From assembly GCA_021787655.1 (NCBI GenBank), contig JAJYLM010000012.1:1-22020 (forward strand): a stretch of 22,020 nt of DNA, given 5' to 3'. The position numbers and the translations under genes are program-made. Positions 7,448 to 15,235 of the stretch are shown piece after piece. This DNA is from a bacterium (GTDB lineage Bacteria; JAMCPX01). Below the pieces are notes generated by a model, which searched no databases, was not told where the DNA came from, and saw nothing but the letters and a program-made list of their open reading frames with translations. Each line of letters begins with the position of its first letter. The stretch's first letter is position 1.

Positions 7448-8384
7448 AACCTATGACCGCCAGATTTCTTTGTATCCGGGCAAGTATTTTGAACGCGACC
7501 TCGAGCGCCGACAGGCCGTCCCTGCCTTTGACGATCGGGGCTTCCCCGGTCTTCACGGCATGAACAAAGCTTTTTATTTCCTCGAGCAGGCTGTCCTCCT
7601 TCGATATCTCAAGCTGTTGTGCGTCCAGCTCCGGCCTGGGGCCGGCGTGGATCCTGACAATGTTGACCTTCGATGCGCCGTAGTCTATCGAAAAGTATGC
7701 GTCGCTCTGGAACAGCCGTATCTTCCGCATCCGCTCTGTGGACACCCTGCTTGCCGTGACATTCGCAACGCACCCGTTCCTGAATTTCAGCCGGGCATTG
7801 GCGATGTCAATCTTCCCGGTCAGCACGGGCACCCCGACGGCATCGATGGACACGATGTCCGACGGGATCAGCGAGAGTATGATGTCGAGGTCGTGGATCA
7901 TGAGGTCCCTGACGACATCGACATCCGTTCCCCTGACGGTAAACGGGCTCAACCTGTGGACCTCGATAAAGACCGGTTTGCGTATCATGCCCTTGACCGT
8001 CCGTATCGCACTGTTGAAGCGCTCAAGATGTCCGATTTGAAATGCGGTGTTGTTTTTTTCGGCGATGGCGACCAGCTTCCGGGCATGCAGGACCGTATCG
8101 GTAATGGGCTTCTCGAGCAGCACGGGTATGCCGCGTTTCAAAAAAAATCCTGCAACCTCGTAATGGCTGACCGTCGGAACAACGATGCTGACGGCATCCA
8201 CCCTGCCCGCAAGGCTCCGGTAGTCGGGAACAACATCGACTTTGAACCGCTCTGCCGCCTTCGTTCTTTTTTCCTCGTCCGTATCGGCGACCGCAACAAG
8301 CTCGGTATCGTCGAGATGTTTGTACTTTTCACAGTGAAACGTGCCCAGATACCCGGCGCCGACAACACCGACACGTAATTTCAT
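7419..8384 (-). CDS. Gfo/Idh/MocA-family oxidoreductase between lpxA and lpxB (GnnA-like position)
   Basis: The 321-residue protein begins with a Rossmann nucleotide-binding loop, VGVVGAGYLGTFH (5-17), and carries the catalytic Lys motif EKP (91-93), GHLERFN (118-124) and D160-LMI-H164-DLD, the acid/His pair of the Gfo/Idh/MocA family. The start overlaps the lpxA stop as ATGA and the end overlaps lpxB by 29 nt, so it is almost certainly co-translated with lipid A genes. In Acidithiobacillus ferrooxidans and Leptospira the GnnA oxidase of this family sits here and, with the aminotransferase GnnB, makes UDP-GlcNAc3N for amide-linked lipid A. No gnnB is adjacent here. The substrate is therefore open: a UDP-sugar lipid A precursor is likely by context, but GnnA activity is not shown. 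Confidence 0.85.
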   Translation of the reverse strand: MKLRVGVVGAGYLGTFHCEKYKHLDDTELVAVADTDEEKRTKAAERFKVDVVPDYRSLAGRVDAVSIVVPTVSHYEVAGFFLKRGIPVLLEKPITDTVLHARKLVAIAEKNNTAFQIGHLERFNSAIRTVKGMIRKPVFIEVHRLSPFTVRGTDVDVVRDLMIHDLDIILSLIPSDIVSIDAVGVPVLTGKIDIANARLKFRNGCVANVTASRVSTERMRKIRLFQSDAYFSIDYGASKVNIVRIHAGPRPELDAQQLEISKEDSLLEEIKSFVHAVKTGEAPIVKGRDGLSALEVAFKILARIQRNLAVIGYEKNTDHSG

Positions 8385-9160
8385 AACCTGAACCTGCAGA
8401 CGCCCCGCTTCGATGTCTGGATAAATTCGATCAAATACTGAACTTCCGGATCCGCCGGGAGATCTCCCTGCACCTTTTTGATCGCATCACCGATGGTGCT
8501 GTTCCCCCTGAATAAAATCCGGTAAGCCTTTTCGATGAGCATGATTTTGTCTTTCGAGAATCCCCTGCGCTTGAGACCGATGACATTGATGCCGTACAGC
8601 CGCGCCCGGTCCCCGCTCGCGATGGCAAACGGAGGAACATCCATAGCTGCCATTGCCCCTCCTCCGACCATTGCAAGCTTTCCGATGCGTGCAAACTGGT
8701 GGACTGCGATAAGCCCGCCGAGAATCGCCATGCTTTCGACCGTCACATGTCCTGCGAGGGTTGCATTGTTCGCGAACACCGTCTCATCGCCGACGATGCA
8801 GTCGTGGGCCACGTGGGACCCGATCATGAAAAGGTTCCTGCTCCCGATGGTCGTCACCCCCCTGCCGGTTGGTGTACCCGGATTCATGACAACGTGTTCC
8901 CGTATCGTATTGCCGTCTCCTATGACAAGACGGGTCGGTTCGTTCCTGTACTTCAGGTCCTGGGGAGGGGATCCCAGCGATGAAAACTGAAAAATTTTGT
9001 TGTTTTTTCCCAGGGTCGTATGCCCGTCGATCACCACCGAGGGGCCGAGCACTGTTCCGTCGCCGATCTCAACATCGGGGCCGATGACGGAATACGGACC
9101 TATGGTCACATCTCCGAGCTTTGCAGACGGGGATATGACAGCGGTCGGGTGTATGTTCAT
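8381..9160 (-). CDS. lpxA: Acyl-[ACP]--UDP-N-acetylglucosamine O-acyltransferase
   Basis: LpxA transfers a 3-hydroxyacyl chain from ACP to UDP-GlcNAc, the first lipid A step, in the cytoplasm. The 259-residue protein starts with hexapeptide repeats of the left-handed beta-helix (about residues 2-180) and ends with a helical domain. Catalytic His119 lies in GSHVAHDC (E. coli His125), with NNATLAGHV and AVHQF also present. The residue equivalent to E. coli Gly173, the hydrocarbon-ruler position, is Gly167 in MVGGG; by the known rule this favours a longer (about C14) chain rather than C10. It overlaps fabZ by 4 nt upstream (ATGA) and the oxidoreductase by 4 nt downstream. Confidence 0.97.
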   Translation of the reverse strand: MNIHPTAVISPSAKLGDVTIGPYSVIGPDVEIGDGTVLGPSVVIDGHTTLGKNNKIFQFSSLGSPPQDLKYRNEPTRLVIGDGNTIREHVVMNPGTPTGRGVTTIGSRNLFMIGSHVAHDCIVGDETVFANNATLAGHVTVESMAILGGLIAVHQFARIGKLAMVGGGAMAAMDVPPFAIASGDRARLYGINVIGLKRRGFSKDKIMLIEKAYRILFRGNSTIGDAIKKVQGDLPADPEVQYLIEFIQTSKRGVCRFRL

Positions 9161-9600
9161 TTGTCCTCCTTCTTTACAATGGCGGTCAGTATTTCCCCCT
9201 CTGCTACGACATTGCCGTTGATCGAAGCCCTGCAGGTAAACGTCGTAAAATTCTTGATACGCCGTTTGATGACGGACTCGAGCGTGAGGCAGTCCCCGGG
9301 CAGCGCAGGCTGCCTGAATTTGAAGTTGCTGATTCCGACAAGATATGGTGTCCCGTCGATGCCTTCAGGCATGGATTTCGCGGCAAGGACCCCGCTCGTC
9401 TGGGCGAGTGCTTCGACGATGATGACCCCGGGTAACGTGGGCTCACCCGGGAAATGTCCCTGGAACAGCGGCTCATCGATCGAGATGTTCTTGATCGCGA
9501 CGATCCGTTCGTTCAGGACCAGCTCTTCTACCCTGTCGACAAACAAAAAAGGGTACCTCTGGGGAATCAATTCCATAATGCCTTTGCTATCAATCTTCAT
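9157..9600 (-). CDS. fabZ: 3-hydroxyacyl-[acyl-carrier-protein] dehydratase FabZ
   Basis: FabZ dehydrates 3-hydroxyacyl-ACP in fatty acid elongation and so competes with LpxA and LpxD for the same substrates; pairing them in one operon is common. The 147-residue hot-dog-fold protein has LIPQRYPFLFVDRV near its start, the catalytic His49 in GHFPGEP and Glu63 in GVIIVEALAQ. I chose the ATG at 9600 because GGAAG at 9607-9611 lies six bases upstream and the length matches the family; an in-frame ATG at 9624 would add eight basic residues. It overlaps lpxD by 11 nt and lpxA by 4 nt. Confidence 0.95.
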   Translation of the reverse strand: MKIDSKGIMELIPQRYPFLFVDRVEELVLNERIVAIKNISIDEPLFQGHFPGEPTLPGVIIVEALAQTSGVLAAKSMPEGIDGTPYLVGISNFKFRQPALPGDCLTLESVIKRRIKNFTTFTCRASINGNVVAEGEILTAIVKKEDK

Positions 9601-10627
9601 GTTTTTCTTCCGTAACCTGCCCAATCCCTGAACGCTTCTTCAGCTCATTGAGCAGCTTTTTTATTTCCGGCAATTCCTTGAACACGGCAACAGCTTTCAG
9701 CCAGTCCACATGATTGAATGCCGGGGTACCGGAGACAACGGCGTGCGGGGGAAGGTCCTTGGGTATGCCCGACTGCGCACCGATCATGACAAAATCCCCT
9801 ATTTTGAGGTGGCCGATAATACCGACCTGTCCTGCGATCGTCACGTTGTTCCCGATTTGTGTACTTCCGGATATACCGGCCTGGCTCACGATGAGACAGT
9901 TTTCACCGGTGCGTACGTTGTGTGCTATCTGGACCAGGTTGTCTATCTTGGTGCCGTTCCCGATGCGCGTGATGCCGAGGGACGCCCGGTCGATGGTCGT
10001 ACTGGCCCCGATCTCCACGTCGTCCCCGATCTCTACGTGTCCGATCTGCTGAATCTTGACGTTCCTCAAACCGTCCTTCGCAAAACCGAAACCGTCTGCA
10101 CCGATGACGGCACCGGCATGGATGATACACCGCCTGCCGACGACCGTGTGATGGTAGATCGTGACATTCGGGTAGAGAATGGTATCGTCGTGGATGACAC
10201 TTCCCTGGCCGACGTAGGTGTGCGGATAGATGCGCACCCGGTTACCGACCTGGACGTCGTTCTCGATATAGCTGAACGGCGCAAGGTGGGTATCCTTTCC
10301 AATCTGGGTGTTTCTCCCGATATACGCCCTGCCGTCGATCCCCCAGTCAGGATGAACCGGCGGATGGAACCGTGCAACGATCTTCGCAAACGAGAGGTAG
10401 GGATCTCTGACGACGAGCTGTGCGATCCCGAGACCGTCTATCCTGTTCTCCGTGACCAGTGCCGATGCCTTTGTCTGGTACACCAGGGGCTTGTACTTGG
10501 GATTCGAAATAAAGGTGATGGCACCGCTCTCCGCTTCCTCGAGCGTGCCCACGTCACGGATGACGATGTTCTCATCCCCCTCTATTCTTCCATTGACCAG
10601 CTGGGCGAGTTCTTTCAGGGTGTACAT
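9590..10627 (-). CDS. lpxD: UDP-3-O-(3-hydroxyacyl)glucosamine N-acyltransferase
   Basis: LpxD adds the second, N-linked hydroxyacyl chain to the lipid A precursor. The 345-residue protein has the uridine-binding N-terminal domain (YTLKELAQLVNGRIEGD; AITFISNPKY), then a left-handed beta-helix of hexapeptide repeats (about residues 95-320), and a C-terminal helix that likely packs against ACP. The catalytic His236 is in NLVQIAHNVRTG (E. coli His239). The ATG at 10627 has GAGGA at 10632-10636 and follows skp by 7 nt; the end overlaps fabZ. Length is normal for the family (E. coli 341). Confidence 0.97.
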   Translation of the reverse strand: MYTLKELAQLVNGRIEGDENIVIRDVGTLEEAESGAITFISNPKYKPLVYQTKASALVTENRIDGLGIAQLVVRDPYLSFAKIVARFHPPVHPDWGIDGRAYIGRNTQIGKDTHLAPFSYIENDVQVGNRVRIYPHTYVGQGSVIHDDTILYPNVTIYHHTVVGRRCIIHAGAVIGADGFGFAKDGLRNVKIQQIGHVEIGDDVEIGASTTIDRASLGITRIGNGTKIDNLVQIAHNVRTGENCLIVSQAGISGSTQIGNNVTIAGQVGIIGHLKIGDFVMIGAQSGIPKDLPPHAVVSGTPAFNHVDWLKAVAVFKELPEIKKLLNELKKRSGIGQVTEEKHED

Positions 10628-10634
10628 CGAATCC

Positions 10635-11183
10635 TCAGTTCTTCGCCGCGCCTTTCTTGGCCGTTTCCTCGTTGAACTGTTTTAAGACCTTGTCCGTAAG
10701 ATCTTCCTCCTTCGGTGCATACAGAATACCGCCCTGTGATTTCTCGAGGATGACCGTGTAATGGCCGTCTTTTCCTATCTTCGTGATGATGTCCTGGAGC
10801 TGGAGGAGAATATTCTTGGTCATCTCTCCGTCCTGTTCCTGGAGTTCCTTGTCGTACTCCTGGACCAGTTTCAGAAATGCATCTCTCTTTTTCATGAATT
10901 CGGCCTGTTTCTCCATCAAGGCATCCCTCGTGAGCATGGAACTCTGCGTTTCAAGGGACTTCTGCATCTCTTCGAGTTCTTGTTTCTTTTCGTTGAGCTC
11001 TTTCTTCCTGGCGGAAAACTGTTTCTCGAGGGCCGTCTTTGCCTGTTTCCCCTCGTTCGACTGGAGCATGATCTTCTGAAGATCGATATAACCGATTTTC
11101 GTGACCGTGTCCGCAGCATAGGTTGCCGAGCCGGCTGTGAGCAGCAGCAGCGACACAGCAAGTATCATCGTAATCTTTTTCAT
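10635..11183 (-). CDS. skp: Periplasmic chaperone Skp/OmpH
   Basis: The 182-residue protein has a signal peptide (MKKITMILAVSLLLL..., cleavage near residue 23, TYA-AD), then the OmpH-type strand KIGYIDLQKIM, a long charged coiled coil (about residues 45-135, rich in Lys/Glu/Gln) and a C-terminal GHYTVILEKSQGGILYAP segment. Skp trimers hold unfolded outer-membrane proteins in the periplasm and deliver them to the Bam complex, and the gene sits between bamA and lpxD, its conserved place. The ATG at 11183 has an AAGGAGGA ribosome site at 11187-11194. It is 22 nt after bamA. Confidence 0.92.
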   Translation of the reverse strand: MKKITMILAVSLLLLTAGSATYAADTVTKIGYIDLQKIMLQSNEGKQAKTALEKQFSARKKELNEKKQELEEMQKSLETQSSMLTRDALMEKQAEFMKKRDAFLKLVQEYDKELQEQDGEMTKNILLQLQDIITKIGKDGHYTVILEKSQGGILYAPKEEDLTDKVLKQFNEETAKKGAAKN

Positions 11184-11205
11184 ATTTCCTCCTTCACTCT
11201 TCTTT

Positions 11206-13512
11206 TTAATAAAATGTTCCGATTGAAAACTCAAACACATTGGGCTGATCCGTGGGCCGCGGGTTGAGCGGGAATCCCCACTCGAATCTGAACGGGGCGA
11301 TGGGCGTGAACCACCGAATCCCGAAGCCGTATCCCATCTGCAGGGGGGCGGCAAAATAGCCCTGATTCTCGGCGTAGGCATTGCCGGTATCAAAGAACAC
11401 AACGCCGTCGATCTTCGCCTCCTTGATCAGGGGAAAGACGTACTCCATGGTCGTCGCGATCATCTTGTTACCACCATACATAAGTTGGGTTGTCGCTGCA
11501 AGAGGATCCATGTTGGTGACCAGTGCCGGCATCTCGGGCCCGACGGTCCGGTAGTTGTATCCCCGCAGCGAGTTGATGCCGCCGAGAAAATACCTGCTCG
11601 TAAAGGGCAAAAACCCGTTGCCCGGGACATACCCATATCCTATCCTTCCGTTGATCATGAGGACGGTGTCGAGCGGCAGCGGGAAATAGTGCGAGGCCGA
11701 TGCATCAAACTTGATGAAGGTGAAGTCCCCGGCCAGGGGACCTCCGGCGTACTCCGCCGACCCGCTCACCAGAGAGCCCTTGGTCGTGTACAGCGGGTTG
11801 TCCCGCGTATCATCGACAAACCCCAGGGTCAGACCGCTGGTGGCCCCGTTCTGGAGCAGGTAGGAATACGCACTGCTGATACTGGAAAAATAGGCATCAT
11901 CATAGCCGTAATTGACATAGACCCGCAGCCGGTCGATCAGCCAGTAACCAAGCTGGAACGTACCGCCGGTGTCGTTGGTCGTGTAGCCCGGATAGATATT
12001 GGACATGTTGTACAGGCTGGTGGACATCGACCACTTGGTGTCGAGGAAATACGGATCGAAATATGAAATACTGTACTGCTTGGTAATTCCGCCCACCTGT
12101 GCCATGAGGCTGAGCTGTGTTCCGAGCCCGGCGAGGTTCTGGAGCTGGATCTGCGCAGTCACGAAGAACTGCTGATACGAACTGTATCCGCCGCCGAGCA
12201 TGGCCATCCCCCCGTGACCTTCCTTGACCTTGACGTCGAGATCCATCTTCTCGATATTGTCTTCGGACGAACCTTTGGTCGTGCTGATATCGACATTGTC
12301 GAAAAAGCCCGTTGCCTTGATCAGGTCCTTGGATTGTTTGATCTTGTCTTCTTTGTACAGCTCGCCTTCCCATACCTGCATCTGCCTGCGGATAACCTTG
12401 TCCCTGGTCTTGGTGTTGCCGGCGATCGTGATCCTGTTGATGTAGGTCAGGCGCCCCTTGCTGATCTGGAAAACGACGGCGACCGTCCTCGTTGCATCAT
12501 TGACCGCCGTTTCCGGGTTGATGTTGGCGAACGCATACCCGTTGTCCGTGTATTTGTCCGTAAGCCGGAAGATATCATCCATCAGCTTCGACCGGTCGAA
12601 CCACTCGCCGGGCTTGGTGTGGATATCGTCCATAAGTTTGTCCTTGGGAAACAGGAGGTCTCCCTGGATGTCGATGGACGAGATCCGGTACCGTTTTCCC
12701 TCTTCAAGGTTGATCACGATATCGATGGTTTTGCCGTCGGGATTCAGGAATATGTGCGGCTGCTCGATCTTGATATTGATATACCCGTTGTCCATGTAAA
12801 ACATGGTGAGCCTGGTGATGTCCCGGTCGAGTTCCGCTTCGTTGAACTTCCCGCTGCCGGTGATAAAGCTCAGCAGGCCGGGTGTCGTGCTCGCCATTTT
12901 GGTCTGCAGGACTGCGCCGCTGTACGCATGGTTGCCGATGAAGGTTATGGCGCCGATCCTCACGACCTGTCCTTCGTGGACATGAATGTCCACGTTGACC
13001 TCCATGGTGGAAACAGGAACGACCTCGTAGGTGACACTGACATTGTAATACCCCTTCTCTTTGTACTTATCCATAATCTTGTCGATGGACGCCGCTATTG
13101 CGGCCTTGTCGAAAAAGCTTCTGGTCTTGAAGGTCAGTGCTTCCTTGAGCTTGTCGGTTGAGATCTCCGAATTCCCCTTGAACTCGATCTCTTTGATCAG
13201 CGGCCGTTCGACCACGCTGTAGATCAGGCTGACACCGTTTCCGTTCGCTTCCTGATAGACGACCACACTGTCAAAATACCCGAGCTTGTACAGCCTGAGG
13301 ATGTCGTCGTTGACCGTGCGATCGGACAACGGGGTACCGGCGGCCTGCTTGATATTTTCGAGTATGACCTGCGTCTGAATCCTCTGGTTGCCCTCGACGG
13401 TTATCTTCGTAACCATGGGCTGATCCGCAAACAACCTTGCCGGGACCTGCGCGATGAGGACAATGACTATGAACGCAAAGAGTTTAATCAGATTCCTGGA
13501 ACAATATTCCAT
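11206..13512 (-). CDS. bamA: Outer membrane protein assembly factor BamA
   Basis: BamA is the central pore of the machine that folds and inserts outer-membrane beta-barrels. The 768-residue protein has a signal peptide (hydrophobic core about residues 8-22, cleavage near RLFA-DQ, residue 29), five POTRA domains (about 30-425, each with a G-N/G-D turn such as VEGNQRI, FKGNSEI, FIGNHAY, IQGDLLF, IAGNTKT) and an Omp85 barrel. The barrel has GGINSLRGYN, the equivalent of the conserved VRGF loop, and an aromatic C-terminal residue (IGTFY). I chose ATG 13512 with AGGA six bases upstream; a GTG directly before it is also possible. It overlaps lolD by 29 nt. Confidence 0.96.
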   Translation of the reverse strand: MEYCSRNLIKLFAFIVIVLIAQVPARLFADQPMVTKITVEGNQRIQTQVILENIKQAAGTPLSDRTVNDDILRLYKLGYFDSVVVYQEANGNGVSLIYSVVERPLIKEIEFKGNSEISTDKLKEALTFKTRSFFDKAAIAASIDKIMDKYKEKGYYNVSVTYEVVPVSTMEVNVDIHVHEGQVVRIGAITFIGNHAYSGAVLQTKMASTTPGLLSFITGSGKFNEAELDRDITRLTMFYMDNGYINIKIEQPHIFLNPDGKTIDIVINLEEGKRYRISSIDIQGDLLFPKDKLMDDIHTKPGEWFDRSKLMDDIFRLTDKYTDNGYAFANINPETAVNDATRTVAVVFQISKGRLTYINRITIAGNTKTRDKVIRRQMQVWEGELYKEDKIKQSKDLIKATGFFDNVDISTTKGSSEDNIEKMDLDVKVKEGHGGMAMLGGGYSSYQQFFVTAQIQLQNLAGLGTQLSLMAQVGGITKQYSISYFDPYFLDTKWSMSTSLYNMSNIYPGYTTNDTGGTFQLGYWLIDRLRVYVNYGYDDAYFSSISSAYSYLLQNGATSGLTLGFVDDTRDNPLYTTKGSLVSGSAEYAGGPLAGDFTFIKFDASASHYFPLPLDTVLMINGRIGYGYVPGNGFLPFTSRYFLGGINSLRGYNYRTVGPEMPALVTNMDPLAATTQLMYGGNKMIATTMEYVFPLIKEAKIDGVVFFDTGNAYAENQGYFAAPLQMGYGFGIRWFTPIAPFRFEWGFPLNPRPTDQPNVFEFSIGTFY

Positions 13513-14176
13513 CACGTATCCTGTACCGCTTTGCCATCATCTTTGCGAACGGTTCGTTATGTGTGACCATTATTATCGTTATCCCCATTGTTTTGTTAAA
13601 TTGCAATAAAAGATTCATGATGACCCCGCCGCTGAGAGAATCCAGATTTCCGGTCGGCTCGTCGGCAAGTATGACCGGCGGCGACATGATCAATGCCCGT
13701 GCAACTGCGACCTTCTGCTGTTCTCCGCCCGAAAGCTCGGAAGGCTTGTTGGAAACTTTCTCAGACAACCCTACATCGTGCAATAAGTCAAGTGCATCGG
13801 TTTGCGTTTTTTTCCTGTCCCTGCCCGAAATGATTGCAGGGAACATGACGTTCTCGATGAGATCGAACTCCATCAGCAGGTGGTGCGCCTGAAAAACAAA
13901 TCCGACATTCGCATTGCGGAAAGCAGCAATGGCGTTCGGCGATTTGCGGAAAACGCTCTCGTGCCGGAATAAGATGTCGCCGTGCGTCGGTTTATCAAGG
14001 CTGCCGATGATCTGCAGCAGCGTCGTTTTGCCCGAACCCGATACCCCCATGATGCTGATGGTTTCCCCGCTCCAGACATCGAGGTTCACACCTTTCAAAA
14101 CATCGATGTGTCTCTTGCTGTCGGAGAAACTCTTGTGTATGTCCAAAACTTTGAGCAGCGGTTCCACAGTGTTCAT
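13484..14176 (-). CDS. lolD: Lipoprotein-releasing system ATP-binding protein LolD
   Basis: LolD is the ATPase of the LolCDE complex that extracts lipoproteins from the inner membrane for LolA. The 230-residue protein has Walker A GVSGSGKT (44-51), the signature LSGGEQQKVAVARAL, Walker B VILADEPTGNLD and a switch His in VTHNE, and matches LolD in length. The same fold serves MacB- and FtsE-like ATPases, so the call leans on the neighbours bamA and skp. Unusually, no lolC/E permease gene is next to it; the gene upstream is a cytochrome. I chose ATG 14176; an in-frame TTG at 14191 is less likely. No clear Shine-Dalgarno is present. It is the first gene of the envelope operon. Confidence 0.85.
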   Translation of the reverse strand: MNTVEPLLKVLDIHKSFSDSKRHIDVLKGVNLDVWSGETISIMGVSGSGKTTLLQIIGSLDKPTHGDILFRHESVFRKSPNAIAAFRNANVGFVFQAHHLLMEFDLIENVMFPAIISGRDRKKTQTDALDLLHDVGLSEKVSNKPSELSGGEQQKVAVARALIMSPPVILADEPTGNLDSLSGGVIMNLLLQFNKTMGITIIMVTHNEPFAKMMAKRYRIRDGILFQESD

Positions 14177-14187
14177 ATTGTCTGCAT

Positions 14188-14224
14188 TCAATAGAATACA
14201 GATCAGGTTAAGTCAAGAATATAA
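14188..14224 (-). promoter_or_regulatory. Candidate sigma-70 promoter(s) ahead of lolD operon
   Basis: Two weak options overlap. TTGACT (14216-14211) is spaced 17 bases from TATTGA (14193-14188); this would start transcription about 5 bases before the lolD ATG and give a nearly leaderless message. A better -10, TATATT (14224-14219), has only a poor -35 (TTTCCG) but would give a leader of about 36 nt. Neither is decisive. Confidence 0.3.
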
Positions 14225-14277
14225 ACGACACCGAACCCGACGGAAAACGCCCTCAAATCTCCGCCTCACGTCTCCGG

Positions 14278-15198
14278 TTACTGCTTGATGTCCCAGAACT
14301 GCGGCATACCGTCGGCACCCATGGGCTGGTGTCCGCTCAGGTGACAATTATAGCACGAGGCATCCGACAGAACATGGTTGACCGTCGTGTCAGAAAAGCC
14401 GTGGCAGTATGCGCATGACGGCATGCCTGCATCCGCGGGATCCATGCGCGCCTGGGTTGCACTGATAACGCTGATATGGCTTTGGTGAAGACCCCCGGGA
14501 ACCGAGGGATCGAATACGTGGCAGTCCGTACACTCTGCGATATGCCCGTGACGCGGGCCGTCCCAGTTATGACACCCGCCGCACCCGGGGTTCAGGTGCC
14601 GTATCGCAAGGTCAGGATCATCCTGCGTGATCCTGAACCCGGCAAGGAAGATGCCGGTGTGCATCGTTTGAACAGACGTCAGCAGGCTGAACGGGTCAAG
14701 CGTACCGTCATAGGTCGGTGTGGTACCGGTACTTGACGAAAAACCGGTGCTCAGAACGTTTCCCTGCAGCCACGTGTGACAGCCCCCGGCACAGTCGATG
14801 CCCCCGTCGTATAAGAACCTCTGTGCCTGCGGAGGATATCCGCTGTTGCTGTGGTTCTCGACATTATTATAGATCGGATGGCACTGGGCACAATCATCCG
14901 TGTTGAGATCGAACGGATGCCTGCCCCGGGGTGGCCATTCGAGGATCAGGATATAGAGCGGAGGCGGGTTGTACGGCTGTATCATGACGAGACCGCTGCT
15001 CCCGGCCTGCATCCATTCCTTGATGCCGAGCGCCTCATTGGAGCGGGACATGCTGATCTGGAACGGATCGTGGCAGTCGTAACAGCTGACGGCATTCGAT
15101 TGGACGGTCTTCGTGGTCTGGCACCCTGCTGCCGGCAGCACCATCAACAGGAATACCGCTGCACGGAAATACCCTGCGCGCGCCGCAGACGGATTCAT
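14278..15198 (-). CDS. Seven-heme c-type cytochrome lipoprotein, electron-acceptor subunit of the GMC dehydrogenase module
   Basis: The 306-residue protein has a lipoprotein signal peptide with a lipobox ending in LPAAGC (Cys26), so it should be anchored to a membrane by lipid on the outer side of the inner membrane or beyond. Seven heme-attachment sites are visible: CX2CH at 39-43, 103-107, 206-210, 223-227, 262-266 and 282-286, and one unusual CX3CH (CAGGCH) at 136-141. Spare His residues (H94, H116, H180, H201, H217, H219, H238, H241, H275, H290) could be distal ligands, suggesting bis-His hemes. I chose ATG 15198 because AGGA lies just upstream and the signal peptide then starts correctly. 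It follows the Tat-signal subunit by 37 nt. I do not recognise a named family. Confidence 0.85.
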   Translation of the reverse strand: MNPSAARAGYFRAAVFLLMVLPAAGCQTTKTVQSNAVSCYDCHDPFQISMSRSNEALGIKEWMQAGSSGLVMIQPYNPPPLYILILEWPPRGRHPFDLNTDDCAQCHPIYNNVENHSNSGYPPQAQRFLYDGGIDCAGGCHTWLQGNVLSTGFSSSTGTTPTYDGTLDPFSLLTSVQTMHTGIFLAGFRITQDDPDLAIRHLNPGCGGCHNWDGPRHGHIAECTDCHVFDPSVPGGLHQSHISVISATQARMDPADAGMPSCAYCHGFSDTTVNHVLSDASCYNCHLSGHQPMGADGMPQFWDIKQ

Positions 15199-15235
15199 TG
15201 TCCTGCGGGCAGGCGGCTGACCGTCGTTTCGTGTG

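Noticed and set aside
9710..10675. Plus-strand open frame (321 codons) opposite lpxD
   Set aside because: Asp/Val-rich repetitive translation mirrors the hexapeptide repeats of lpxD on the other strand; no ribosome site or family match.
12214..13161. Plus-strand open frame (315 codons) opposite bamA
   Set aside because: Antisense shadow of bamA with an Asp/Val-rich composition and no recognisable domain.
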